Source: Prevotella sp. (GTDB taxonomy: Bacteria; Bacteroidota; Bacteroidia; Bacteroidales; Bacteroidaceae). From it: a DNA stretch of 64,000 nt. The notes below the pieces were generated by a model. It was not told the origin of the DNA and did not search any database. It saw nothing but the letters and a program-made list of their open reading frames with translations. The stretch is from assembly GCA_015060485.1 (NCBI GenBank), contig SUYI01000009.1, positions 30,695-94,694 on the forward strand. The letters are read 5' to 3'. Every line of letters begins with the position of its first letter. Positions within the stretch are counted from its first letter, which is position 1. Shown here piece by piece: positions 32,120 through 41,453 of the stretch. Made by a program: the position numbers and the translations under genes.

Positions 32120-33607
32120 ATGAAGCAATATTTTCTGACATTAGTTGCAGCCCTGACGGCATGTGTCGCCTGGGCGCAAGATGCCAGGCTGCTGGCCTTC
32201 CCCACGGCCGAGGGCTTTGGCAAGTATGCTTCTGGCGGACGCGGGGGCAAGGTTGTCGAGGTGACGAATCTCGGCGACTCGGGCGAGGGCTCCCTGCGCT
32301 GGGCTTTGACCGAGGCTGGCCGCGAGAATGCCACTATCGTGTTCCGCGTCAGTGGCATCATCGACATCGGACCCAATCCGCAGCGTAAGGGTGAGCGCTC
32401 CATTCGTGCCAAACTGAGGAATGTCACCATTGCGGGGCAGACGGCTCCTGGAGAGGGCATTCTGCTGCGTGGCGGCAAGCTGAATTTAGGCGGTTCCGAG
32501 AATGTCATCATCCGCAACATACGTTCGCGACTGGGCGTGCTCGGGCTACAGCGCGTTGAGGGTGAGAGCGACGCCGACTACAAGAAACGCTGCTTCATCG
32601 AGGGTGGGGCCATTGGCATCGAGAATGCCCGTAATATCATTGTCGACCACTGCTGCTTTGGCTGGAGCGGCGAGGAGAATGTTACCATGTACGACAACCA
32701 TTATACGACGATGCAGTGGTGCATCATCCATGAGGGACTCCATGATGCAGGCCATAAGAAGGGCATCAGGGGCTATGGCTGTCAGTGGGGTGGGTCGCCT
32801 GCTACGTTCCATCACAATTTGCTGGTCCACAACGATAGCCGTTCAGCGCGCATCAATGGTGCTTCGAATCCCAATGGCGACAAGAATGTCTTCTTGGAAT
32901 ACCAGAACAACGTCAACTACAACTGGGGACGCCGCAATTCCTGCTACGGCGGCGAGAACGAGGCAGGCGAGGGTAGTTCGCACGAGTGCAACTTCGTTGG
33001 AAACTACTATAAGCCCGGTCCTGCCCATCCCGACGACAATGTGTTCATCGAACTCTCACAAGCTCGTAAGGGCAAACAGCTTACGTCGCCTTCCCGTTGG
33101 TTCATCAACGACAATGTGATGGAGGGTGTGACGTCGCGCGACAACTGGACACTCATCAGCAATCGGACTGACTATACCATCGGGCAGCAGAAGTCCACGC
33201 TGCGTTTACAGCCTGCGGAATATCAGTATTATCTCACGAAGGCCGAATCTGCCAAGAAGGCCTATAAGAAAGTGTTGGCGAAGGCAGGTACTGTTCATCG
33301 CGACGCTGTCGAATGCCGCATCATCGACGATGTGCGCAGCGGACAGCCCCGCTATCAAGGTCTTTCGGCCCATAAGCCCGGCATCATCGATGCCCCTGCC
33401 GATGCTGAGGGCTGGCCGCAGTATGCTGCCGCAGAGCCCGTTGTCGACAACGATCACGACGGTATGGCTGACGATTGGGAGCGTGCCCATGGGCTTAGTC
33501 CTGACAATCCCGACGACCGCAACGACATCGTTTCCAAGGACGGCTACACCGCTCTTGAAGTTTATCTCAATTCGCTCATGGGAGAAGCGATTCGAATGAA
33601 TCGTTAA
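32120..33607 (+). CDS. Secreted pectate lyase (PL1-like)
   Basis: 495 residues with signal peptide (QYFLTLVAALTACVAWA). Right-handed beta-helix lyase paralogous to the PL1 domain of the preceding gene: FPTAEGFGKYASGGRGGKVV, NLGDSGEGSLRWAL, VTIAGQTAPGEGILLRGG, IVDHCCFGWSGEENVTMYDN, GYGCQWGGSPATFHHNLLVH. A TSP3-type calcium loop near the end (DNDHDGMADDWERAHGLSPD). Beta-eliminative cleavage of polygalacturonate, yielding unsaturated uronides that feed KduI. Fifteen nt after the PL1-CE8 gene: same operon. Convergent with mnmA (7 nt between stops). Confidence 0.9.
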   Translation: MKQYFLTLVAALTACVAWAQDARLLAFPTAEGFGKYASGGRGGKVVEVTNLGDSGEGSLRWALTEAGRENATIVFRVSGIIDIGPNPQRKGERSIRAKLRNVTIAGQTAPGEGILLRGGKLNLGGSENVIIRNIRSRLGVLGLQRVEGESDADYKKRCFIEGGAIGIENARNIIVDHCCFGWSGEENVTMYDNHYTTMQWCIIHEGLHDAGHKKGIRGYGCQWGGSPATFHHNLLVHNDSRSARINGASNPNGDKNVFLEYQNNVNYNWGRRNSCYGGENEAGEGSSHECNFVGNYYKPGPAHPDDNVFIELSQARKGKQLTSPSRWFINDNVMEGVTSRDNWTLISNRTDYTIGQQKSTLRLQPAEYQYYLTKAESAKKAYKKVLAKAGTVHRDAVECRIIDDVRSGQPRYQGLSAHKPGIIDAPADAEGWPQYAAAEPVVDNDHDGMADDWERAHGLSPDNPDDRNDIVSKDGYTALEVYLNSLMGEAIRMNR

Positions 33608-33614
33608 CTCTAAA

Positions 33615-34799
33615 CTAAATCGTGATTTCCCCCGAGCCGTAGCAGCGGTGGTGCTCGGCGTCGTACACCACGCAGAACTGGCCGGGAGCCACACCATGAA
33701 TGGGTGACTGGGCGTGCACCATGTAGTTTCCGTCGCCCATTGGTTCCAGTCGTGCTGGCAGGAATTCCGGTGTGTGACGAATCTTCAGCGTGATGTCTGC
33801 TGGCGGCAACACCCCGTTGATGCTGTGGAAATCACGAATGGGGAAGTCCTGTTTGTACGCCGTTTCAGGGTCGTAGCCGTGCGACACGTAGACGATGTTC
33901 TGCTCCGTGTCCTTCTTCACCACAAACCACGGGCCACCGCCCAGTCCCATACCTTTTCGCTGGCCGATGGTGTGAAACCAGTGACCTTTGTGCCCGCCTA
34001 TCTTCTTGCCTGTCTCCAGCTCCACCACGTCGCCCGGCAGCTCGCCCAAGTAGCGGCGCAGATAGTCGTTATAGTTGATCTTGCCCAGAAAACAGATGCC
34101 CTGCGAGTCGCGCCGGTGGGCGGGTGCCAGATGCTCGCGGTCGGCTATTGCGCGCACCTCCTCCTTCATCATGTGACCGATGGGAAACAGTGCCTTTTCC
34201 AGCTGCCAGTCGTAGATCTGAGCCAGAAAATCCGTCTGGTCCTTTACCGGATCCGGACTGGTGCAAAGCCATTTGAGCGTTGAATGATGAATGTGGAATG
34301 TGGAATGATTCTCGCTTTGCTCGATGTTTGAATATGGAAATCTCAATTCTTCATTGTTCATCACCGTAGGCGAGCATTCCTCACTCCTCACTCCAGATTC
34401 CTCACTTTCTGTTGTGGCATAGTGCCCTGTGGCTATCAGGTCGTAGTCCTTGCCGCGCTTTTCGTGGAATGCACCGAACTTAATCAGCCGGTTGCACATC
34501 ACGTCGGGGTTCGGCGTCAGTCCCGCACGCACCTTGTCCATCGTGTAGCGCGTCACCTGGTCCCAGTATTCCCGGTGGCAGTCTATCACCTCCAGCCGGC
34601 AGCCGTACTTATGGCTTACGGCCGTCGCCATCTCCAGGTCCTCCTCGCTCGAGCAGTCCCATTCCTCCTCTTCCTCGGGACCGATCTTGATGTAGAAACA
34701 GTCGGGCTGCAACCCCTGGCGCACTAGTTCGTAGAGCACCACGCTCGAGTCTACACCTCCACTCAGCAATACGGCTATTTTCTTGTCTTTCAAATTCAT
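33615..34799 (-). CDS. mnmA: tRNA-specific 2-thiouridylase MnmA with repeat-derived insert
   Basis: 394 residues from ATG 34799 (MNLKDKKIAVLLSGGVDSSV). Thiolates U34 of Lys/Glu/Gln tRNAs. Motifs: P-loop SGGVDSS (14-20), first catalytic Cys in NPDVMCN, second Cys in DSQGICFLGK, and the C-terminal GLGGGPWFVV / FCVVYDAEHHRCYGSGE. Between TGHYAT and KDQTDFL there is an extra stretch of ~46 residues (~127-172) encoded by low-complexity repeat DNA (34275-34420), with FHIHHSTL and ESGVRSEE; typical MnmA has only a short loop here. The frame is kept. The longer frame up to 35273 is rejected because the promoter (34804-34811) lies just before this ATG. Confidence 0.93.
   Translation of the reverse strand: MNLKDKKIAVLLSGGVDSSVVLYELVRQGLQPDCFYIKIGPEEEEEWDCSSEEDLEMATAVSHKYGCRLEVIDCHREYWDQVTRYTMDKVRAGLTPNPDVMCNRLIKFGAFHEKRGKDYDLIATGHYATTESEESGVRSEECSPTVMNNEELRFPYSNIEQSENHSTFHIHHSTLKWLCTSPDPVKDQTDFLAQIYDWQLEKALFPIGHMMKEEVRAIADREHLAPAHRRDSQGICFLGKINYNDYLRRYLGELPGDVVELETGKKIGGHKGHWFHTIGQRKGMGLGGGPWFVVKKDTEQNIVYVSHGYDPETAYKQDFPIRDFHSINGVLPPADITLKIRHTPEFLPARLEPMGDGNYMVHAQSPIHGVAPGQFCVVYDAEHHRCYGSGEITI
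34275..34420 (-). repeat. Low-complexity repeat insertion inside mnmA
   Basis: Contains GAATGATGAATGTGGAATGT on one side and TTCCTCACTCCTCACTCC on the other, both recurring elsewhere in the window (55029-55072, 62610-62755). Translated in frame as ~46 residues in MnmA. Confidence 0.75.
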
Positions 34800-34803
34800 G
34801 GCA

Positions 34804-34811
34804 CAAAGGTA
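34804..34811 (-). promoter_or_regulatory. Promoter of mnmA
   Basis: TACCTTTG on the minus strand, preceded by CACTTATTCG; only four bases before the ATG, hence probably a leaderless transcript. Confidence 0.6.
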
Positions 34812-34812
34812 C

Positions 34813-34915
34813 GAATAAGTGAGTGAAAAACCAAATTTATTTGCGTTTTTCCGAGCGGGAGTACCTTCGGCGAAGCCAAAGCACGGATAAGTGAGTGAAA
34901 AACTAAATTTATTTT
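34813..34915. repeat. Direct repeat upstream of mnmA
   Basis: Two ~29-bp copies of ATAAGTGAGTGAAAAAC followed by AAATTTATTT (34815-34842 and 34887-34915) flank a 44-bp spacer. The element carries the CACTTATTCG promoter-upstream sequence (minus strand) also found before trpB2. Confidence 0.7.
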
Positions 34916-34935
34916 GGAAATTCATAATTAATTCG

Positions 34936-34943
34936 TACCTTTG
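34936..34943 (+). promoter_or_regulatory. Promoter of the DUF308 gene
   Basis: TACCTTTG, 27 nt before ATG 34971, in the context AATTCGTACCTTTGCATC. Confidence 0.6.
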
Positions 34944-34970
34944 CATCATAATAATAAATACAACCCAATT

Positions 34971-35735
34971 ATGAAGATTTTCCAGAGTTCGATTTTCAGG
35001 GCGGTGTGCGCCATTGTGATTGGCGTGCTGCTGGTGAAGTTTCCGCAGGACGGTGTGACATGGCTGACGATGGCCATCGGTGCGCTGTTTCTGTTGTCTG
35101 GCGTGATAGCGCTGTTGGCCTACTGGCAGGCCAAGCGGCATGCCGGTGAGTATACGATTACGGACCAGCAGGGCCGCGTGGTGAGGGGCGGACAGCCTAC
35201 GTTCCCGATTGTGGGTGCGGGAAGCGTGATATTGGGCTTGGTGCTGACGTTGTCGCCCAACGCCTTCGTGCATGGACTGATGTATATGCTGGCGGCGGTG
35301 CTGATTCTTGGCGGCGTGACGCAGCTGATGGCACTGGTGGCCGCACGACGGCTGGGCCGCATTCCCCTAGGGTACTGGGTGATGCCGTCGGTGATTCTGC
35401 TGACGGGGCTGTTTGTGGTGCTGAAACCTTCGGAGTCGGCTGAGCTGCCGCTGCTGGTGCTGGGCTGGTGCTCGATGCTATACGGTGTGGTGGAACTGGT
35501 GAACGCACTGAAGATTCACCACGTGCGCAAGGCAGCGGAGACGGCTGTCGTTACGGAGGTTCAAGAAGTTCAAGAGTTTCAAGAAGTGAAAGAAGAAGCC
35601 TCTGACCAGGTGGCAGAGGCTATAGAGGTGACCGACGATGACGCAGGGGCGTCAGACGTTGGTGACGATGCCCTCGATGTAGGTTCGCAGGATGTGGATA
35701 CCGGTCTTGTTGTCGCCCCCCGAGGGGATGATTAG
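34971..35735 (+). CDS. DUF308/HdeD-like membrane protein
   Basis: 254 residues. Six hydrophobic segments arranged in short hairpins (FRAVCAIVIGVLLVKF, MAIGALFLLSGVIALLAYW, GSVILGLVLTLSPNAFVHGL, YMLAAVLILGGVTQLMALVA, VMPSVILLTGLFVVL, LLVLGWCSMLYGVVELVNAL) as in HdeD/DUF308 proteins (acid-stress related in enterics). The C-terminal ~60 residues are acidic and low-complexity, including EVQEVQEFQEVKEE, encoded by a GTTCAAGAA-type DNA repeat (35556-35592). The last 84 nt lie antisense to the 3' end of udk, so this tail is built from the complement of another gene. Function in this organism unknown. Confidence 0.78.
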   Translation: MKIFQSSIFRAVCAIVIGVLLVKFPQDGVTWLTMAIGALFLLSGVIALLAYWQAKRHAGEYTITDQQGRVVRGGQPTFPIVGAGSVILGLVLTLSPNAFVHGLMYMLAAVLILGGVTQLMALVAARRLGRIPLGYWVMPSVILLTGLFVVLKPSESAELPLLVLGWCSMLYGVVELVNALKIHHVRKAAETAVVTEVQEVQEFQEVKEEASDQVAEAIEVTDDDAGASDVGDDALDVGSQDVDTGLVVAPRGDD

Positions 35736-36266
35736 GTCGGCATACTGCTTGGTGGGCTCGATGAACTGGTCGTGCATGGGCTTGAGGACGCGTTCGTAGC
35801 GTTCGAGCACCATGTCGACGGTACGTCCACGCTCGACGACATCGCGCCGGATGTTGCGGATGAGCCGCACGTCAGCATCGGTATCGACGAAGATTTTCAG
35901 ATCCATCATGTCGCGCAGCTTCTTGTAATGGAGCGTCATGATACCCTCGAGAATGATGACGGGCTTGGGCTCGACGTGGATAGTCTCCGGCAGTCGGTTG
36001 GAGATGATGTACGAATAGGTGGGCTGCTCGATAGCCTGCCCGTTTTTCAGCATCTTGATGTGTTCGGTGAGCAGTTTCCAGTCGAAGGCATCAGGATGGT
36101 CAAAATTGATGGCCCGGCGCTCTTCGTCGGTCATGCCCGTGGTGTCGTTATAGTACGAGTCGAGGGGAACGACGGCTGCGCAGTGTGGCGGCAGCGCTTG
36201 GGCGATTTTCTTGACGACGGTGGTCTTTCCTGAACCAGTACCGCCAGCTATTCCAATGATTGTCAT
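35652..36266 (-). CDS. udk: Uridine kinase
   Basis: 204 residues. Phosphorylates uridine and cytidine (pyrimidine salvage). Walker A GGTGSGKTT (8-16), VPLDSYYND (substrate-binding Asp/Tyr), FDHPDAFDWKLL, VIILEGIMTL (Walker B region), IFVDTDADVRLIRNIRRDV with the lid arginines. Usual Udk length. Thirty-six nt before the EEP nuclease gene is read on the same strand upstream, so the nuclease and udk might be co-transcribed, which would fit nucleic-acid salvage. Overlaps the DUF308 gene 3' end by 84 nt. Confidence 0.93.
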   Translation of the reverse strand: MTIIGIAGGTGSGKTTVVKKIAQALPPHCAAVVPLDSYYNDTTGMTDEERRAINFDHPDAFDWKLLTEHIKMLKNGQAIEQPTYSYIISNRLPETIHVEPKPVIILEGIMTLHYKKLRDMMDLKIFVDTDADVRLIRNIRRDVVERGRTVDMVLERYERVLKPMHDQFIEPTKQYADLIIPSGGDNKTGIHILRTYIEGIVTNV

Positions 36267-36302
36267 TTGTCGAGTTGAAAGATGAAAGGTGAAAGTTGAA
36301 AG

Positions 36303-37361
36303 TTATTTTTGTTCCTTCACCAGATAGACGAGGGTGGGGAGGTGGTCGCTATATCCGTCGAGCCATACGCCGCCGGCATGTGTGCGGAGGGTGTTGCCCT
36401 TGTAGTTGCCTTCCTGCTGGAACAGGTAGTCGCGACGGAAGATCTGCGGCTGGAAGTACTTCAGCGTCGAGAAATCGCGCTGTCCCTTGGGATTAAGTAG
36501 CGACTTGGAGAGGATAATCTGGTCGAAGAGGTTCCATGAACCGCCATAGATAAGCGTGCCGGTGCCGCTGGCATGAATGTTCCAGAAGGGGTTGAAGAGT
36601 CCGCCATCCTCGACATCGGCAATTTCGCGGCGGGCTCCCAGTGCCTCGGACATGGAGGCATCGGCGGGATCGTCGTTCATATCGCCCATGATGATGATCT
36701 TGACCTGCGGGTCGTCGCGGAGCAGGGAGTCCTTGACGACGCGGAGCTGGCGTCCGCCGAGCTCACGGTAGTAGGACGTGGCACCTCGCGAGGGCAGGTG
36801 GTTGACGATGATGGTGAGGTGCTCGTCGGCCAGTGTGCCGCTGACGACGAGGAAGCCGCGGGTGGCACGGTTCTTCTCGATATCTTCCTGACGATCGTAG
36901 ACGTAAGGCACTAGTTTGACGTCGCGGACGGAGAACATAGCGGGGTTGTAGAGCAGCCCGCAATCGACGCCACGCTGGTCGGGACCTTCGATGTGGCAGA
37001 ACTGCATGTTGCGGCGCTTCAAGGGCTCCTGCTCGCAGAGGTCGGTGAGACACTTGGCATTCTCGACCTCGGCGACGCCAATGGCTGCACAGCCGATGGA
37101 TGCCGGCAGGCGGTCGGTGCCCATGTCGGCCAGCACGCGGGCCATGTTGCGCAGCTTGTGGGTATACTTCATGCCTGTCCACTTGTTGCGACCCTCGGGC
37201 AGGTATTCGTAGTCGTTATGACCTTCGTCATGACAGGTGTCGAACAGATTTTCGAGGTTGTAAAAACCGATGGCGTAAACGGAGAATTTTCTCTCTTGAG
37301 CCTGTGCATTCATGGTTCCTACCAGGAACATGACTGCGATAATTGATAATAGTTTTTTCAT
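36303..37361 (-). CDS. Secreted endonuclease/exonuclease/phosphatase-family protein
   Basis: 352 residues from ATG 37361, with signal peptide KKLLSIIAVMFLVGTMNAQA. EEP (DNase I/exonuclease III-like) fold: FYNLENLFD (metal-binding Asn/Glu), AAIGVAEVENAKCLTDL, GVDCGLLYN, IVNHLPSRG (catalytic His), IIMGDMNDDP (Asp/Asn), and GYSDHLPTLV (terminal Asp-His pair). All core residues are present, so a phosphodiesterase or nuclease working outside the cytoplasm is likely. Divergent from the TonB-dependent receptor and OB-fold lipoprotein genes and upstream of udk; together they suggest nucleic-acid scavenging (inference). Confidence 0.85.
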   Translation of the reverse strand: MKKLLSIIAVMFLVGTMNAQAQERKFSVYAIGFYNLENLFDTCHDEGHNDYEYLPEGRNKWTGMKYTHKLRNMARVLADMGTDRLPASIGCAAIGVAEVENAKCLTDLCEQEPLKRRNMQFCHIEGPDQRGVDCGLLYNPAMFSVRDVKLVPYVYDRQEDIEKNRATRGFLVVSGTLADEHLTIIVNHLPSRGATSYYRELGGRQLRVVKDSLLRDDPQVKIIIMGDMNDDPADASMSEALGARREIADVEDGGLFNPFWNIHASGTGTLIYGGSWNLFDQIILSKSLLNPKGQRDFSTLKYFQPQIFRRDYLFQQEGNYKGNTLRTHAGGVWLDGYSDHLPTLVYLVKEQK

Positions 37362-37463
37362 AATAGTTTCAGATTTTGTGGCGAAGATACTGATATTTTT
37401 TGAGAATATCAAATTTTTCATAAAAAAAACACGAAAAATGAGTGATTTTTACATTTTATTCAT

Positions 37464-37471
37464 TATCTTTG
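37464..37471 (+). promoter_or_regulatory. Promoter of the TonB-receptor operon
   Basis: TATCTTTG, 36 nt before ATG 37508. Confidence 0.65.
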
Positions 37472-37507
37472 CAGCAAATAAACGATTTACTAACTAAAAA
37501 CTGACTT

Positions 37508-40144
37508 ATGCAGAAAAAACTGAAATTATCAGTGATGGCACTATTCATCGCCGCGACGGCTCTTGCACAGGTTGAGCAACCCAAGCAGGAGGAGTCGCAG
37601 GAAGACGTTTCCGGCGAGAGCGCTTTCACCTTCACGGAATCTCAGTTGGGCGATGACGATGATATGTCGCAGAACGTGACCATCATCTCGTCGAATCAGA
37701 ACATCTACGCTTCTACGGTAGGTTTTCTGTTCAGTCCCGCACGTTTCCGCTATCGTGCTTTTAACCAAAAGTACAATGAGATCTACATCAATGGTGTATC
37801 GATGAACGACATGGAGAGTGGCCAGTTCCGCTATTCGCTGGTAGGCGGTTTGAACCGTATCACCAACCGAAGCAGGGAGACCGCGCTGCCCTTCGAATTT
37901 ACCAACTTCGCCATGCCGGGCATGGGCGGTTCGAACAACTACGACTTCCGTCCGAGCAAGATGGCCACGGGCCAGTATGCGGGAATTGCCGGCGCGAACC
38001 GTAACTATACGCTGCGTGCGCAGTATGCGTTCAATACCGGTCTGCGCCCTGACGGCTGGGCGCTGTCGGCCAGTGTGACATACCGCTGGGCAAACATGGA
38101 GACGGCGTACGTGCCGGGCACGTTCTACAACTCGCTGTCGTACTACCTGGGCGCCGAGAAGAAGTTGAACGACAAGCACTCGCTGTCGCTGGTCACTTGG
38201 GGTAACCCCACGGAACGTGCCGCTCAGGGTCCGTCGACAGACGAGATGTTCTGGTTAGCCAACACCTACTTCTACAACCCGAACTGGGGTTACCAGAACG
38301 GCAAGAAGCGCAGTGCGCGCGTCGTGAACGACTTTGCTCCCACGGCCATGCTGACATGGGACTGGAAGCTGGGTCAGGATACGAAACTGACGACGGCGCT
38401 GACGGGTCGCTATTCTTATTATAAGACTACGCGCCTGAACTATAATAATAGTGAGAACCCCAAGCCCGACTACTGGAAGAACCTGCCGTCGAGCTACTAC
38501 GATGTGTGGTATGAGGATGACGCTGCCGGACGTACCCTTGCCGGATACAACGACTACATGCGCGCCTGGACCTACCTGTCGGGTAGCGAGGAGGCCCGCC
38601 AGATTCAGTGGGACCGTCTGTACTACGCCAACCAGCAGGGCAACCTGAATGGCAGCGACGCCATGTACTTCATGACGGCCAGGTATAACAACAACATCAA
38701 CCTGGCTCTGGCTTCGACGCTGAACACCAAGCTGGGTAAGAATACCACACTGAACGTGGGCTTGCAGCTGGCAGCGAACATCAGTCAGAACTACCAGAAG
38801 ATTGACGACCTGTTGGGCGCCGATCATGTGAGCAACATCAATACCTACGCACTGGGCAACTACCCGATGGGCGACCCGCACGTATACTACGACATGCGCA
38901 ACCAGACAGCCCAGCTGAAGGAAGGCGACAAGTACAGCATGGACTACGACCTGCATACCCGCAAGGCACAGCTGTGGAGTTCGCTGAAGTTCGGCAAGGG
39001 CAACTACCAGGGCTTCCTGGCCGGCCGCATCGGTGGTGTGACCATGCAGCGCGACGGTAAGATGGAGAACGGTATCGCTGTGGCCCAGGGCAATGGCGTA
39101 ACGTCGTACGGCAAGAGCGAGACAGGTAAGTTCCTGGATGGCGGTGCCAAGTTGGGCATCACGTCGCATACGTTGAGCAAGTATGGTATTACGTGGAACG
39201 CCGGCATAGGATTCGAATATCGCGCACCGACCCCAAAGACAGCTTTCGTATCGCCTGAGGTAAACAACGACTTCGTAAGGAACCTGAGAAACGAGCGCGT
39301 ATTCTCGAGCGAGGCCGGCCTGCAGTACGAGACGACGTGGATGAAGGCCAATGTCAGCGGATACTTCAGTCGCATCAATGACGCCACAGAGTGGCAGCAG
39401 TTCTTTGACGACGATGCCACCTCGTTCACCTACGTTTCCATGACGGACATTCAGAAGGAATACTACGGACTGGAGTGGGGCTTGAAGTTCAAGATTACGC
39501 CATCGTTCAGCATCAAGACGCTGGGAACGGTCAGCGAAGCCAAGAACGTGAACAATGCCAACGTCGTCTACATGAAGTCGACGGAGGGGACGTACCACGA
39601 AGATATAGTATATAATAAGGACATGCGCGAGGGCGGTACGCCGCTGACGGCTCTCAACCTGACACTGAGCTACAACGCCAAGGGATGGTTCATTGACGTC
39701 ATGGGTAACTACTACGACCGCATCTATCTGTCGTATTCGCCCTCGTACCGCTACGGTACGACACTGCTGAACCGCCAGCGTTCGTACGAGAACAGCGGCA
39801 TCGAGGCTGAGAAGGTCTTCGAGACCACTGCTTCCGGTGAAAAGGTTCTGCTCGACCAGGCTGTGGAACAGGCCAAGGGCAGGGGCGGATTCATGCTTGA
39901 CCTGTCGATTGGTAAGAGCATCCGCCTGAAGAAGGGACAGCTCTCAGTGAACTTCTCGGTGACTAACGTGCTGAACAACCGAAGGATTGTGACGGGCGGT
40001 TTCGAGCAGAGCCGAAGCAACTACTCTGTGAACTCGACTACGGGCGACGTAGGCAGCACACGCGTCTACAAGTTCAACCGCAACCCGTATAAGTTCTACT
40101 CTTACGGAATCAATGGTATGCTGAACATCGGTTATAGATTCTAA
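37508..40144 (+). CDS. TonB-dependent outer-membrane receptor
   Basis: 878 residues: signal peptide (~1-20), an N-terminal acidic segment, a plug domain (~45-140; ARFRYRAFNQKYNEIYINGV, MNDMESGQFRYS), then a long beta-barrel ending in NIGYRF with terminal Phe. It lacks the carboxypeptidase-regulatory-like domain common in SusC proteins and has no SusD partner; instead two OB-fold lipoproteins follow (16 and 38 nt gaps). Active import across the outer membrane powered by TonB/ExbBD. Cargo not evident from sequence; nuclease neighbours suggest nucleotides or DNA fragments. Divergent from the EEP nuclease gene. Confidence 0.87.
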   Translation: MQKKLKLSVMALFIAATALAQVEQPKQEESQEDVSGESAFTFTESQLGDDDDMSQNVTIISSNQNIYASTVGFLFSPARFRYRAFNQKYNEIYINGVSMNDMESGQFRYSLVGGLNRITNRSRETALPFEFTNFAMPGMGGSNNYDFRPSKMATGQYAGIAGANRNYTLRAQYAFNTGLRPDGWALSASVTYRWANMETAYVPGTFYNSLSYYLGAEKKLNDKHSLSLVTWGNPTERAAQGPSTDEMFWLANTYFYNPNWGYQNGKKRSARVVNDFAPTAMLTWDWKLGQDTKLTTALTGRYSYYKTTRLNYNNSENPKPDYWKNLPSSYYDVWYEDDAAGRTLAGYNDYMRAWTYLSGSEEARQIQWDRLYYANQQGNLNGSDAMYFMTARYNNNINLALASTLNTKLGKNTTLNVGLQLAANISQNYQKIDDLLGADHVSNINTYALGNYPMGDPHVYYDMRNQTAQLKEGDKYSMDYDLHTRKAQLWSSLKFGKGNYQGFLAGRIGGVTMQRDGKMENGIAVAQGNGVTSYGKSETGKFLDGGAKLGITSHTLSKYGITWNAGIGFEYRAPTPKTAFVSPEVNNDFVRNLRNERVFSSEAGLQYETTWMKANVSGYFSRINDATEWQQFFDDDATSFTYVSMTDIQKEYYGLEWGLKFKITPSFSIKTLGTVSEAKNVNNANVVYMKSTEGTYHEDIVYNKDMREGGTPLTALNLTLSYNAKGWFIDVMGNYYDRIYLSYSPSYRYGTTLLNRQRSYENSGIEAEKVFETTASGEKVLLDQAVEQAKGRGGFMLDLSIGKSIRLKKGQLSVNFSVTNVLNNRRIVTGGFEQSRSNYSVNSTTGDVGSTRVYKFNRNPYKFYSYGINGMLNIGYRF

Positions 40145-40159
40145 ATTATGCAGACGATT

Positions 40160-41416
40160 ATGAAAACCAAGAAATATATTTTCTTTGCACTGGCAGTTCT
40201 CGGACTGGCCACATCGTGCCAAGACAAGGATTGGGATACACCTCCATCTGAGAAAGGTATGGAGGCCTACGGCAACAAGTATTTGCAGGAAACCAATGTC
40301 AAGACCATTGCCGAGGTGATAGCCCTCTATAGTAACGAGATTAACAACAACACCTTGAAACAGGTGACACAGCCCATGCAGATCAAGGGTGTCGTCACAG
40401 GTAACGACGAGGGTGGCAACATCTACAGTTCGCTGTATATCCAGGACAATACGGCAGCCATCGTCATCAGCATCTCGCAGAGCGGACTCTACGGGGCATT
40501 CCCCGTGGGACAGACTGTGCTCGTTGAGCTGCAGGGACTCTACATCGGCGGCTACGGCAAGCAGGCTCAGATTGGTACCACCTATACCAATCCGAACAAG
40601 GAGGGTGCTACACCGCAGGTGGGCCGCATGAGCCGCTACGTGTGGAAGGACCACTACAAGCTGCTGTCGCCGGTTGCCGGTCTGACGGTAGCTCCCATCG
40701 AGGCGAAGTGGAACTTCAACTCGCTGGACATTGCCAAGGATGCCGGTAAACTGGTGACCCTGAAGGGTGTCACGCTGTCCGAGGCTGACGGCAAGGCCGT
40801 GTTTGCTCCCAGCGACAACAGTGTGTCATTGTACGGCGGTTGTGCCCACCGCGTCATCAGCGGACTGAGCAACGTCGTGCTGCGCACGAGCACCTATGCC
40901 GACTTTGCACAGCGCCTTCTGCCTACTACGCGTGTAGACATCACGGGTGTGGCTGCCCGTTACAACGACACGTGGCAGATCATGATGCGTACGGAAAAGG
41001 ATATCGTCGAGTCGACGACGGAGGCCGCACCCGTGGCAACGCCTGCCGGCTCAGGCACACAGGCTGACCCCTACAACGTGGCCGCCGTCACGCAGTACAC
41101 CAAGAGCCTGGCCGCCGACGTACAGTCCGGCGAGGTATATACCAAGGGCTATATTGTCGCCGTGAGCGATATCGACACCAGCGGCAGCTACGGAAATGCT
41201 ACCTATCTCATTTCCGACCGTGTGGACGGTGCCACCGGCTCCTTCCAGATTTATCGCGGCTACGGACTGAACAATGTGAAGTTCAATGCTGGTGCTACAG
41301 CAATCAAGGCTGGCGACGAAGTTATCGTCTATGGTAAGGTGGTTAACTACAAGGGTAATACTCCGCAGTATGCCCAGGGTAGCTACATCGTGTCGCTGAA
41401 CGGACAGACGAAATAA
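40160..41416 (+). CDS. DUF5689-type lipoprotein with C-terminal OB-like repeat
   Basis: 418 residues from ATG 40160. Lipoprotein signal (FFALAVLGLATSC, lipobox LATSC). Middle (~30-280) fits the DUF5689 family (IKGVVTGNDEGGNIYSSLYI, QDNTAAIVIS, GQTVLVELQGLYIGGYG), thought to be OB-fold-like. The last ~120 residues are one copy of a repeat (GTQADPYNVAAVTQYTKSLA ... VIVYGKVVNYKGNTPQ) that occurs four times in the next gene. Probably surface-anchored partner of the receptor. OB folds often bind nucleic acid or sugar; the ligand is unknown. Confidence 0.8.
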   Translation: MKTKKYIFFALAVLGLATSCQDKDWDTPPSEKGMEAYGNKYLQETNVKTIAEVIALYSNEINNNTLKQVTQPMQIKGVVTGNDEGGNIYSSLYIQDNTAAIVISISQSGLYGAFPVGQTVLVELQGLYIGGYGKQAQIGTTYTNPNKEGATPQVGRMSRYVWKDHYKLLSPVAGLTVAPIEAKWNFNSLDIAKDAGKLVTLKGVTLSEADGKAVFAPSDNSVSLYGGCAHRVISGLSNVVLRTSTYADFAQRLLPTTRVDITGVAARYNDTWQIMMRTEKDIVESTTEAAPVATPAGSGTQADPYNVAAVTQYTKSLAADVQSGEVYTKGYIVAVSDIDTSGSYGNATYLISDRVDGATGSFQIYRGYGLNNVKFNAGATAIKAGDEVIVYGKVVNYKGNTPQYAQGSYIVSLNGQTK

Positions 41417-41453
41417 CAAACATGCAATAACGAAACAATAAAAACTAAAAGAT

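Noticed and set aside
34800..35273. Upstream extension of the mnmA frame
   Set aside because: It crosses the mnmA promoter and a direct repeat and runs antisense to the DUF308 gene; MnmA starts at MNLKDKK (34799).
36325..36345. GAGGGTGGGGAGGTGG at the end of the EEP gene as a family A repeat
   Set aside because: It encodes the conserved end PTLVYLV of the EEP protein and lacks the complementary half.
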